Source: Pandoraea bronchicola (lineage in GTDB: Bacteria; Pseudomonadota; Gammaproteobacteria; Burkholderiales; Burkholderiaceae). Taken from it: a DNA stretch of 64,000 bases. The stretch is from the NCBI RefSeq assembly GCF_902459805.1, contig NZ_CABPST010000001.1, positions 372,001 to 436,000 of the forward strand, read 5' to 3'. The notes under the pieces are model-generated. The model was given only the letters and a program-made list of their open reading frames with translations. It did not search any database and had not been told where the DNA came from. This document shows, piece by piece, positions 16,907 to 25,646 of this stretch; position 1 is the first letter of the stretch; each line of letters begins with the position of its first letter. The translations under genes were made by a program, and so were the position numbers.

Positions 16907-18448
16907 TCAGTTGTGATAGGCCGATTCGCCGTGCGAGGTGATGTCCAGCCCCTCGCGCTCTTCGTCTTCCGGCACGCGCAGACCCAGCACGATGTCGGCG
17001 ATCTTGAAGGCGATGAACGCCACCACACCCGACCACACGAGCGTGGTCAGCACGCCCTGGAACTGGATCCAGACCTGACCGGCAATCGAATAGTCCGGTG
17101 CGACCTTGTTGGCCACGTAGTCGTAGATGCCCGTGCCGCCAAGCGACGGGGCAGCGAACACGCCCGTCAGAATCGCGCCGAGCATACCGCCCACACCGTG
17201 AACACCGAACACGTCGAGTGCATCGTCGGCTTTGAGCAGGCGCTTCAGGCCATTCACGCCCCACAGGCAGATCAGGCCAGCCAGCAGGCCGAGCACGATC
17301 GAGCCCATCGGGCCGACGAAACCGGCAGCCGGGGTAACGGCCACCAGACCGGCCACCGCACCCGACGCGCCACCAAGCATCGACGGCTTGCCCTTGCCGA
17401 TCCACTCACCCGCCGTCCACGACAGCGTGGCAGCCGCAGTGGCGAGCAGCGTGTTGACGAAGGCGAGCGCAGCACCGCCGTTGGCTTCCAGGCCCGAGCC
17501 GGCGTTGAAGCCGAACCAGCCGAACCAGAGCAGCGAGGCGCCGATCATCGTCATCGTGAGCGAATGCGGCTTGAACGCCTCCTTACCGAAGCCTACGCGC
17601 TTGCCCACCATGTACGAGCCAACCAGACCCGCGATAGCGGCGTTGATATGCACCACCGTACCGCCGGCGTAGTCGAGCGCGCCCTTCTGGAACAGCCAGC
17701 CGGCGTGGGCATTGGCCGCGTCGGCGGCAGCCGCGTCGGTGTAGGCGTCCGGACCCGGCCAGAACCAGACCATGTGGGCCATCGGCAGGTACGAGAACGT
17801 GAACCAGATTACGGTGAAGAGCAGCACGGCCGAGAACTTGGCACGTTCGGCGAAGGCACCGACGATCAGCGCGCAGGTAATGGCGGCGAAAGCGGCCTGG
17901 AACGCCATGTACGCGTATTCCGGCACGTTCACGCCCTTGCTGAAGGTTGCCGCGACCGAGTCCGGCGTCATGCCCTTCAGGAACAGACGATCGAAGCCGC
18001 CGAAGAACGCCCCGCCCTCAGTGAACGCGATGCTGTAGCCGTAGATCGCCCACAGCACGACCACCAGCGAGAAGATGATGAAACACTGCATCAGCACCGA
18101 GAGCATATTCTTCGAGCGCACGAGACCGCCGTAGAACAGGCCGAGGCCGGGCAGCGTCATGAGAATCACAAATGCGGTGCAGGTCAGCAGCCACGCCGTG
18201 TCGCCCTTGTTCGGCGGTACGGGTGCCGCAGCCGCGGCGGCAGGGGCTGGCGCTGCGGTGGCCGCAGGTGCCGGTGCAGCGGCAGGCGTTGCGGAAGAAG
18301 CGGCAGAAGCCGCGGGTGACGCAGCCTCAGAGGCGGCGGCGGGCGCCGAGGCGTCCTGGGCAAGTGCAGCGGTGGAGCCGAGGCTCACGGTGCCGGCAAC
18401 GCCCAGAAAAGCGGCGGCGAGCAAGAGTTTGGCAAGCAGTTTTTTCAT
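16907..18448 (-). CDS. amtB: Ammonium transporter AmtB with long Ala/Pro-rich N-terminal linker
   Basis: Trimeric inner-membrane ammonia channel of 513 residues. A signal peptide (residues 1-30) is followed by an unusual Ala/Pro/Ser linker of about 45 residues. The 11-helix Amt core then starts near GDTAWLLTCTAFVILMTLPGLGLFYGGLVRSKN. Core signatures HMVWFWP, GGTVVHINAAIAGLVG, GWFGFNAGS, GAVAGLVAVTPAAGFV and DVFGVHGVGGMLGA include the pore histidines. The cytosolic C-terminus GLRVPEDEEREGLDITSHGESAYH, which responds to GlnK, is complete. It lies 25 bp after glnK. Confidence 0.95.
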   Translation of the reverse strand: MKKLLAKLLLAAAFLGVAGTVSLGSTAALAQDASAPAAASEAASPAASAASSATPAAAPAPAATAAPAPAAAAAAPVPPNKGDTAWLLTCTAFVILMTLPGLGLFYGGLVRSKNMLSVLMQCFIIFSLVVVLWAIYGYSIAFTEGGAFFGGFDRLFLKGMTPDSVAATFSKGVNVPEYAYMAFQAAFAAITCALIVGAFAERAKFSAVLLFTVIWFTFSYLPMAHMVWFWPGPDAYTDAAAADAANAHAGWLFQKGALDYAGGTVVHINAAIAGLVGSYMVGKRVGFGKEAFKPHSLTMTMIGASLLWFGWFGFNAGSGLEANGGAALAFVNTLLATAAATLSWTAGEWIGKGKPSMLGGASGAVAGLVAVTPAAGFVGPMGSIVLGLLAGLICLWGVNGLKRLLKADDALDVFGVHGVGGMLGAILTGVFAAPSLGGTGIYDYVANKVAPDYSIAGQVWIQFQGVLTTLVWSGVVAFIAFKIADIVLGLRVPEDEEREGLDITSHGESAYHN

Positions 18449-18473
18449 GATTGTTGTCTCTTATGTAGGACCT

Positions 18474-19659
<1,186 letters not shown>

Positions 19660-19723
19660 CACTTTCCCCTAAGTTGAAATCCAAGTCTTGGTACAGCGTG
19701 CGGCAGGTTGCGGACTGGGTAGA

Positions 19724-19738
19724 GCAACTCCCGTGCCA
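19724..19738 (-). promoter_or_regulatory. Sigma-54 promoter of torF-glnK-amtB
   Basis: TGGCAC-N5-TTGC on the minus strand matches the -24/-12 consensus at every conserved position. It predicts a start about 12 nt downstream and a leader of about 50 nt before torF. Confidence 0.85.
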
Positions 19739-19961
19739 GCCTCGGAATCTGCGTGCGCTGCGACGCGCAAGATACGAATTTCGAGATAAAAAATTGGCAA
19801 AATTGCGGGGAGAGTGAGGCAAGCAAACAACGCGGGCGAAGGCAACGATGCCCGGCGATTCGGGTCAGATCCTTACCGGGTAACGGTTCGGCGGTTTCCT
19901 GCGCTGGCTGGGCGCAGGAAACGGTGATAGAGTTGCGCCAACATTTGATGTCCGCACCTGA

Positions 19962-20030
19962 TGCACCACCTTGCACCCGTCAAACCGGCCCGTTGAAGCA
20001 CACAGACGGTGCAAGCACCACATTAGTGCA
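19962..20030. promoter_or_regulatory. NtrC-like enhancer boxes
   Basis: 20014-20030 reads GCACCA-N3-TAGTGCA, matching 12 of 14 fixed positions of the NtrC consensus TGCACCA-N3-TGGTGCA. A perfect half-site TGCACCA lies at 19962-19968 and another, GGTGCA, near 20008. They sit 230-300 bp upstream of the sigma-54 promoter, a workable enhancer distance. Confidence 0.6.
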
Positions 20031-20053
20031 AAGAAACGACGAGAGGAAGGCTT

Positions 20054-20302
20054 ATGAAACCGAACGAGATCCTGCAAGACATGCAAGCCAAGGTGAGCGA
20101 GATGCTCAAGCAATCGCCCGCCAAGGATATCGAGCGCAATGTCAAAAGCCTGCTCAACCAAGGCTTCACCCGGCTCGATCTGGTGACTCGCGAAGAGTTC
20201 GACGTGCAGGCGCAGGTGCTCGCACGCACGCGCGAGAAGCTCGAGGCGCTGGAAAAACGTGTGGCTGAACTCGAAAGCCTGCGCAGCGAAGCGCAAGACT
20301 GA
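20054..20302 (+). CDS. ubiK: Ubiquinone biosynthesis accessory factor UbiK (BMFP domain)
   Basis: 82-residue coiled-coil protein of the YqiC/UbiK family, needed for efficient aerobic ubiquinone synthesis and known for membrane-fusogenic behaviour. MKPNEILQDMQAKVSEMLKQSPAKDIERNVKSLL is the amphipathic N-terminal half. The C-terminal half (LARTREKLEALEKRVAELES) is a trimeric coiled coil. It diverges from torF and stands alone. Confidence 0.9.
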   Translation: MKPNEILQDMQAKVSEMLKQSPAKDIERNVKSLLNQGFTRLDLVTREEFDVQAQVLARTREKLEALEKRVAELESLRSEAQD

Positions 20303-20310
20303 CGATTCAC

Positions 20311-20330
20311 AGGGGCGCCACGGCGCCCCT
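20311..20330 (+). terminator. Hairpin after ubiK
   Basis: AGGGGCGCC / GGCGCCCCT, a nearly perfect palindrome, followed by the weak tract TTGTCGTTT. It is probably the ubiK terminator. Confidence 0.55.
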
Positions 20331-20597
20331 TGTCGTTTCCGGGGCCTGCGTGCCGGCGCAAGCCCCCGGCGGGCAGTGCCTCGCGCTCGCTATGCTCGAA
20401 GTCTCTCCTGAAGTCCCGATCTGCTATCGGAATCGTCCTAAGTTCCGACGGGCCTTTCCAGCACATCGCTGCCACCGTTCCGAAAACACCCCCACTCCCC
20501 GTATTTCCGCCGATAAGACGTTGCGCGACATGGCGTGCGGCAACGAACATCGACGCATGCGATGCACTTCGCGATGTTCGAGCCACGAGGAGGAGAC

Positions 20598-22142
20598 ATG
20601 TCATTGGCAGTTGTCAGCAGCCGAGCGATCACCGGAATGGCGGCACGCGCGGTGACTGTGGAAGTGCATCTGGCCAACGGGCTGCCGGGCCTGACACTGG
20701 TCGGCCTGCCCGATACCGAGGTCAAGGAAAGCCGTGAGCGTGTGCGCTCGGCATTGCAGAACAGCCGGTTCGAATTTCCCGCGCGACGCATCACTATCAA
20801 TCTGGCCCCCGCCGATTTGCCGAAAGCCTCGGGCTGCTTCGATCTGCCGATCGCCCTCGGTATTCTCGCCGCCAGCGGTCAGTTGCCCGACGCCGGACTG
20901 CGCTCGCACGAGTTCGCGGGGGAGTTGTCGCTCACGGGGGAGTTGCGCGCCGTGCGCGGCGGCCTGGCGATGGCGAGCGCCATTGCAGCCGAATCGCCGG
21001 CCCGCGCGCTGGTACTGCCCGCGGGCAGCGCGCAGGAAGCCGCGCTGGTCGAAGACGCCACGGTTTATGGCGCGCACACGTTGCTCGACGTCTGCGCACA
21101 CCTCGCTGAACCCGACGTGGCGACGCCGCTACCGCGTGCCATCCTCCCGAGTGGGCTCGCAGTGTCGGCGTTCTGCGGCAGCGATGCCACGCGCACGGCC
21201 GACATGCCGGACATGGGCGACGTCAAAGGACAGGCCCACGCCAAACGCGCGCTGGAAGTCGCCGCGGCAGGCGGGCATCACATCCTGCTCTACGGACCAC
21301 CGGGCACAGGCAAGTCGATGCTGGCGACACGACTCGCGGGGCTGCTCCCTGCACTGAGCAAAGCGCAGGCCGTGGAAGCCGCTACGCTGGCCAGCCTCAG
21401 TGCGCAGGGCTTCGACATGCGGCATTGGGGACGGCGGCCGTTTCGTGCGCCGCATCACACCGCATCGTCAGCGGCCCTTGTGGGCGGAGGAAGCACACCG
21501 CGTCCCGGCGAAATCAGTCTCGCCCATCGCGGCGTGCTGTTTCTCGACGAATTGCCCGAATTTCAGCGCCGTGTGCTCGAAGTTCTGCGCGAGCCGCTGG
21601 AACTGGGCCACGTGACGATCGCACGCGCTGGCGGCCACGCAACGTTCCCCGCCGCTTTTCAACTCGTGGCCGCTATGAATCCGTGTCCGTGCGGCGATCT
21701 GGGGCATCCGTCGCGAAGCTGCCGTTGTACGAGTGAGGCAGTCACGCGATATCGCACCCGTCTCTCAGGACCACTGCTCGAGCGCATCGACCTGCATGTG
21801 GAGGTCCCTGCACTCAGTGCCGAGACGTTCGCCGCGCCAGCCGACGGTGAACATAGCGAGGTGGTGGCGCGGCGCGTGGGGCAGGCGCGGGAGCGCCAGC
21901 TTTCGCGGCAGGGGCAGTTGAACTGCGGCCTGTCGGGGCGTGCGCTGGAAACGCAATGCACACTGCAACCAGACGCTCAGGACGTTCTGCACCGGGCGGT
22001 AACGCAGCACTATTGGTCAGCACGCACCTATCATCGGGTGCTGCGCGTAGCGCGCACGGTGGCCGATCTCGCAGGATGTGAAGCGATCGAAGCCCACCAT
22101 GTCGGAGAAGCGGTGCAGTACCGCGAAGCGCCGTCGGCGTGA
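20598..22142 (+). CDS. comM: YifB/ComM family Mg-chelatase-like AAA+ ATPase
   Basis: 514-residue AAA+ helicase-like protein that promotes branch migration during natural transformation in several species. It has an N-terminal ChlI/Lon-like domain (SLAVVSSRAITGMAARAVTVEVHLANGLPG), a central AAA+ domain with Walker A GPPGTGKSMLATRLAGLLP and Walker B GVLFLDELPEF, the finger region MNPCPCGDLGHPSRSCRC, and the C-terminal Mg-chelatase domain. The start at 20598 has GAGGAGGAG upstream and is the family start. Together with comF it hints at competence ability. Confidence 0.92.
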   Translation: MSLAVVSSRAITGMAARAVTVEVHLANGLPGLTLVGLPDTEVKESRERVRSALQNSRFEFPARRITINLAPADLPKASGCFDLPIALGILAASGQLPDAGLRSHEFAGELSLTGELRAVRGGLAMASAIAAESPARALVLPAGSAQEAALVEDATVYGAHTLLDVCAHLAEPDVATPLPRAILPSGLAVSAFCGSDATRTADMPDMGDVKGQAHAKRALEVAAAGGHHILLYGPPGTGKSMLATRLAGLLPALSKAQAVEAATLASLSAQGFDMRHWGRRPFRAPHHTASSAALVGGGSTPRPGEISLAHRGVLFLDELPEFQRRVLEVLREPLELGHVTIARAGGHATFPAAFQLVAAMNPCPCGDLGHPSRSCRCTSEAVTRYRTRLSGPLLERIDLHVEVPALSAETFAAPADGEHSEVVARRVGQARERQLSRQGQLNCGLSGRALETQCTLQPDAQDVLHRAVTQHYWSARTYHRVLRVARTVADLAGCEAIEAHHVGEAVQYREAPSA

Positions 22143-22147
22143 CGGCT

Positions 22148-22687
22148 TCACTCCAGCGTAAAGGAGTCGAGGAACTGATCGACCTGTTCCTTCGCGGGCG
22201 CTTTGGTCGCCAGAACGACCACCTGATAGACATGGTTGCCGCGCCCGACAAAGCGGGCCGCAACGTAACGCTCGGTCTTGTCGCTGGCCATGCCTTGTGC
22301 GGAGACGGCCAGCCCGGGAATCGCTGGCGCGTCGCCGGCTTGACGCACCATCACCTGCTCGGGGGCCGCCGTTGCCTCGTTCACGTTGGCGAGCAGGCCG
22401 TGCTGCAACTCCGTCAGGACGGTCTGGCGCAGCGTTGCATCGTCGCCGGGAAGGGTCACCACGCCAACGGCAAAGAGTGCGGCATCGACCCGTGCGGCTT
22501 GCATTCGCATGGGCAGCGGCCCCGAGGCGAATTTCACTTCACGTGCGTCCTGTGTCGGTTTGGCGGGATAGGTCGCCGCATACGCGCCGTCCTTGTCGTG
22601 CACCTCACGCCAATCGTAGCGAGGGGAACAGGCGACGAGCACGATCGTCGCAGCGAGCATGGCGCAGACACGGACAACGCGATTCAT
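22148..22687 (-). CDS. Predicted lipoprotein of unknown function
   Basis: 179 residues with a lipoprotein signal peptide: a positively charged start, MLAATIVLVAC lipobox, Cys-20. The mature part (DWREVHDKDGAYAATYPAKP at its start, YVAARFVGRGNHVYQVVVLAT near its end) resembles small beta-proteobacterial proteins of unassigned function. It converges on comM with 5 bp between the ends and diverges from the thioredoxin-like gene. Confidence 0.8.
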   Translation of the reverse strand: MNRVVRVCAMLAATIVLVACSPRYDWREVHDKDGAYAATYPAKPTQDAREVKFASGPLPMRMQAARVDAALFAVGVVTLPGDDATLRQTVLTELQHGLLANVNEATAAPEQVMVRQAGDAPAIPGLAVSAQGMASDKTERYVAARFVGRGNHVYQVVVLATKAPAKEQVDQFLDSFTLE

Positions 22688-22785
22688 AGACGAGAGAGGA
22701 AGTGAGAGGAACGCAAACGCCCATTATCCGCCATGTGCTGCGACACGAAAAACGCGTCGTGGCGGATACCGGTATCATCGGCGGC

Positions 22786-23499
22786 ATGACACACACCATT
22801 GCCCGCCAGACCCGGGCGTTGCTCACCGAAGTCTGCGAGAAGCCGCGCAAGCTCGCGGCTACGCACCTGCCGGCAGAGTCTTCGCGAATCGCCCGCCAAA
22901 TTGCGACGGCGTGGGTCATGCTGGCGACGGGGCTTTTCGTGGGCACAGCCACCGCCGCCCCCGGCGGCATGGTCAGCCCGACGGCCCCGAAACTCGAATT
23001 GTCGCAAGCGACGGGCGTCACGTATCCGCACGAGGGCACCCTCGCAGCAGCCCCAGTCGATAGCAAGACGGCCGCGAAGGCGCAAGCCGCCGTGCCAGTG
23101 GCGACGGACTTCGCTGCCCACGCCCGCCGCGCAGCCTCGCTCGATGCGCCGCTGATCGTGCTGGTGTCGCTTCGCGACTGCGTCTACTGCGGCCCGATCC
23201 GTCAGCGCGAACTCGCGCCGCTCGTGCGCAGCGGCAAATATGAGGTGCGCGAGATCGGCATGGACAGCCGCGCTCCGGTGCGCGACTTCGACGGCTCGAC
23301 GACCACCGGTGTCGCCTGGGCGCGCGCGCATGGCGTCAAGGTATCGCCGACGGTTTTGTTCCTCGATACGAGCGGACGCCCTGTCGCCGACCCGTTGATC
23401 GGAGCGGGCCTGCCCGACTTCTACGGCGCGTATCTCGACGACGCCATCGCCCGCGCACGCGCGCGTTTGCACGGCGGGAGCGGTGCCACGACACGCTGA
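22786..23499 (+). CDS. Periplasmic thioredoxin-fold protein (SoxW-like)
   Basis: 237 residues. A membrane/signal segment (about 45-65, IATAWVMLATGLFVGTATAA) is followed by a thioredoxin fold with the motif CVYC (about residues 132-135) in LVSLRDCVYCGPIRQREL and the cis-proline loop VSPTVLFLD. This resembles SoxW-type periplasmic thioredoxins, though no sox genes are adjacent. The start is uncertain: MTHTIARQ at 22786 is used, and a start at the methionine before LATGLF would give a more ordinary signal peptide. A TlpA-like gene follows after 56 bp. Confidence 0.7.
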   Translation: MTHTIARQTRALLTEVCEKPRKLAATHLPAESSRIARQIATAWVMLATGLFVGTATAAPGGMVSPTAPKLELSQATGVTYPHEGTLAAAPVDSKTAAKAQAAVPVATDFAAHARRAASLDAPLIVLVSLRDCVYCGPIRQRELAPLVRSGKYEVREIGMDSRAPVRDFDGSTTTGVAWARAHGVKVSPTVLFLDTSGRPVADPLIGAGLPDFYGAYLDDAIARARARLHGGSGATTR

Positions 23500-23555
23500 G
23501 ATTCAGAGTAGAATCGACCTCACCCAATGAACCCCATCACCCACACGGCTGTGTC

Positions 23556-24080
23556 ATGAGCGCTACGACCTCCCGCAAGTCTGCCCTGGGCAAGATTCTC
23601 GCCTTGGCGATCATCGCCGTGGTGGCGATTGCCGCCTATTTCACGTTCGCCGGACAGAAGCGCGCGCCCGAGGCGACGTTCACGCTGCTCTCCGGACAGA
23701 AAGTCGGCACCGAACAACTCAAGGGCAAGGTCTATCTCGTCAACTTCTGGGCGACGAGTTGCACGACGTGCATGAAGGAAATGCCGACGATGGTGCAAAC
23801 GTACGAGAAGTACAAAGGCCAGGGTCTGGAGTTCGTCGCGGTCGCCATGAGCTACGATCCGCCGATGTACGTGATGAACTACGCGCAGTCGCGTCAATTG
23901 CCGTTCAAGGTAGCCATGGATTCCGATGGCAGCGTGGCCAAGCAGTATGGCAACGTGCAACTCACGCCGACGACCTTCGTCGTGGATCGTGACGGCAAGG
24001 TGCTCAAGCAATACGTGGGCGAGCCGGAATACGCAGAACTCGACAAGCTCATCGAGAAGGCGTTGGCCAAACAGGCCTGA
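23556..24080 (+). CDS. TlpA/ResA-like thiol-disulfide oxidoreductase
   Basis: 174 residues: an N-terminal membrane anchor (residues 12-31) and a periplasmic thioredoxin-like domain with active site CTTC (69-72) in NFWATSCTTCMKEMP and the cis-proline segment LTPTTFVVDRDGK. Such proteins reduce apocytochrome c or other exported disulfides. It sits 56 bp behind another periplasmic thioredoxin-fold gene, likely one transcript, and ends before a clear terminator. Confidence 0.85.
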   Translation: MSATTSRKSALGKILALAIIAVVAIAAYFTFAGQKRAPEATFTLLSGQKVGTEQLKGKVYLVNFWATSCTTCMKEMPTMVQTYEKYKGQGLEFVAVAMSYDPPMYVMNYAQSRQLPFKVAMDSDGSVAKQYGNVQLTPTTFVVDRDGKVLKQYVGEPEYAELDKLIEKALAKQA

Positions 24081-24109
24081 CGCCACCTCACGTCACTTCG
24101 CCGCATCGC

Positions 24110-24136
24110 AAGCGCCCCTCGGGGCGCTTTGTTTTT
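24110..24136 (+). terminator. Terminator after the TlpA-like gene
   Basis: AAGCGCCCC / GGGGCGCTT with a 2-nt centre followed by TGTTTTT. Confidence 0.8.
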
Positions 24137-24269
24137 GGCGGTGCCATCAGCGCAAATCGACGACATCCGTCACGACCACCGCCACGCGCGAGGCACCTTC
24201 GGCACGACCGCATGGCGGGCAACCTGCAAGGCTCGGGCGTCTCGCGCAACGTTGCCTTGCGTCCATCCG

Positions 24270-24296
24270 CCCTCAATGCCCTCAATGCCCTCAACG
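24270..24296. repeat. Three tandem 9-bp units
   Basis: CCCTCAATG twice, then CCCTCAACG, just beyond the end of dctD (the last bases overlap its 3' end). Confidence 0.8.
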
Positions 24297-25646
24297 CCCG
24301 CCGTCGCCCCCCTCGCCATGACCGCGGGTATGGAGTCCATAACGCTTGAGCTTTTCGTAGAGCGTCGCCTTGGGCACATGCAGCGCCTCAGCGGTCGCCG
24401 CCACATTGCCCTTGCTGTGTTCGAGCGCTTCTTGCAGCACAGCGCGCTCAAAGCGTTCCACCTGCTCCTTGAGCGGCAGCGGTGCGAGCGAGTCGCCCTC
24501 GGGCGCGCTCGCCACGCCGAGCACCAGACGGTCTGCGGCGTTGCGAAGCTCACGCACGTTGCCCGGCCAGTCCGCCTGCATCAGCTCCTGACGCATCCGG
24601 TCGGAGACCACTGGCGCCGGGCGTCCATAACGGACGGCGGAGTCAAGCATGAAGTGCTCAAACAGCGGCAGAATGTCTTCACGACGCTCGCGCAGCGGCG
24701 GCAACGCCAGCGTCACCACATTCAGACGGTAGTACAAATCGCGACGGAAAGTCCCCTCGCGCACGAGCGCTTCCATGTCACCCTTGGCCGCCGCGACCAC
24801 ACGGCAGTCGACGCGAATCGACTGGTTCGAGCCAAGCCGCTCCAGCACACCGTCCTGCAACACGCGCAACAGTTTGACCTGCAACGCCGCCGGCATGCTC
24901 TCGATCTCATCGAGAAACAACGTGCCGCCCGACGCGTGCTCCAACTTGCCGATGCGTCGCTTCGCCGCGCCGGTAAACGCCCCGACCTCGTGCCCGAACA
25001 TCTCGCTCTCGAAGATCGCTTCGGGCAGTGCGCCGCAGTTCAGCGCAACGAACGGCGCATCGCGGCGGCGCGACAATTCATGCAGGCTGCGCGCCACCAG
25101 TTCCTTGCCGGTACCGGTGTCGCCGTTGATGAGCACGGGGGCATCGGTCATCGCGACGTTGGCGATGAGCGTGCGCAGCGTCTCCATCGACGGACTGCGG
25201 CCAATGATGCGCGAGGCGCGTCCGCCCTGCTCTGCCAGTTCGCGCCGCAGCGCCTGGTTCTCCAGCATGAGCTTGCGTGTCTCGAGCGCACGCTTGGCCG
25301 ATTCGATCAGACGATCCGGCGCGAACGGCTTCTCGATGAAGTCGTAGGCACCGTCGCGAATGGCCTGCACCGCCATCGATATATCGCCGTGACCGGTCAC
25401 GAGAATCACCGGCACTTCCGGGGCATGCTGACGCAGATGAGCGAGCAGTTCCAGCCCGCTCATGCCGATCAGACGAATGTCGGACACGACGATACCGGCG
25501 AAGTCCGGCGTAATACGCTCGCGCGCGGCTTCGGCGGACGCGAGCCCGAAGGCGTCGAGTCCGGCGAGTTGCAAGCTTTGCAGCGTGGCACGCCGCACGA
25601 GTTCATCGTCTTCGACGAAAAGGATCTGGAGGTTCTTGTACATCAT
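24291..25646 (-). CDS. dctD: C4-dicarboxylate response regulator DctD (sigma-54 activator)
   Basis: 451-residue NtrC-family regulator. The receiver domain (1-125) has acidic pocket VEDDE and phospho-Asp-56 in VVSDIRL. The AAA+ domain has Walker A GDTGTGKE and the sigma-54 contact motif GAFTGA. The C-terminal Fis-type helix-turn-helix is NVAATAEALHVPKATLYEKLKRYGL. Its ATG overlaps the dctB stop codon (ATGA), so the two are translationally coupled. It is expected to activate sigma-54 promoters for dctA in response to C4-dicarboxylates. Confidence 0.93.
   Translation of the reverse strand: MMYKNLQILFVEDDELVRRATLQSLQLAGLDAFGLASAEAARERITPDFAGIVVSDIRLIGMSGLELLAHLRQHAPEVPVILVTGHGDISMAVQAIRDGAYDFIEKPFAPDRLIESAKRALETRKLMLENQALRRELAEQGGRASRIIGRSPSMETLRTLIANVAMTDAPVLINGDTGTGKELVARSLHELSRRRDAPFVALNCGALPEAIFESEMFGHEVGAFTGAAKRRIGKLEHASGGTLFLDEIESMPAALQVKLLRVLQDGVLERLGSNQSIRVDCRVVAAAKGDMEALVREGTFRRDLYYRLNVVTLALPPLRERREDILPLFEHFMLDSAVRYGRPAPVVSDRMRQELMQADWPGNVRELRNAADRLVLGVASAPEGDSLAPLPLKEQVERFERAVLQEALEHSKGNVAATAEALHVPKATLYEKLKRYGLHTRGHGEGGDGGR

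Larger units (their letters stand above)
19660..20053. other. Divergent control region torF / ubiK
   Basis: Contains the sigma-54 promoter and the NtrC-like boxes listed separately, and the unassigned ubiK promoter. No gene is seen. Confidence 0.6.
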
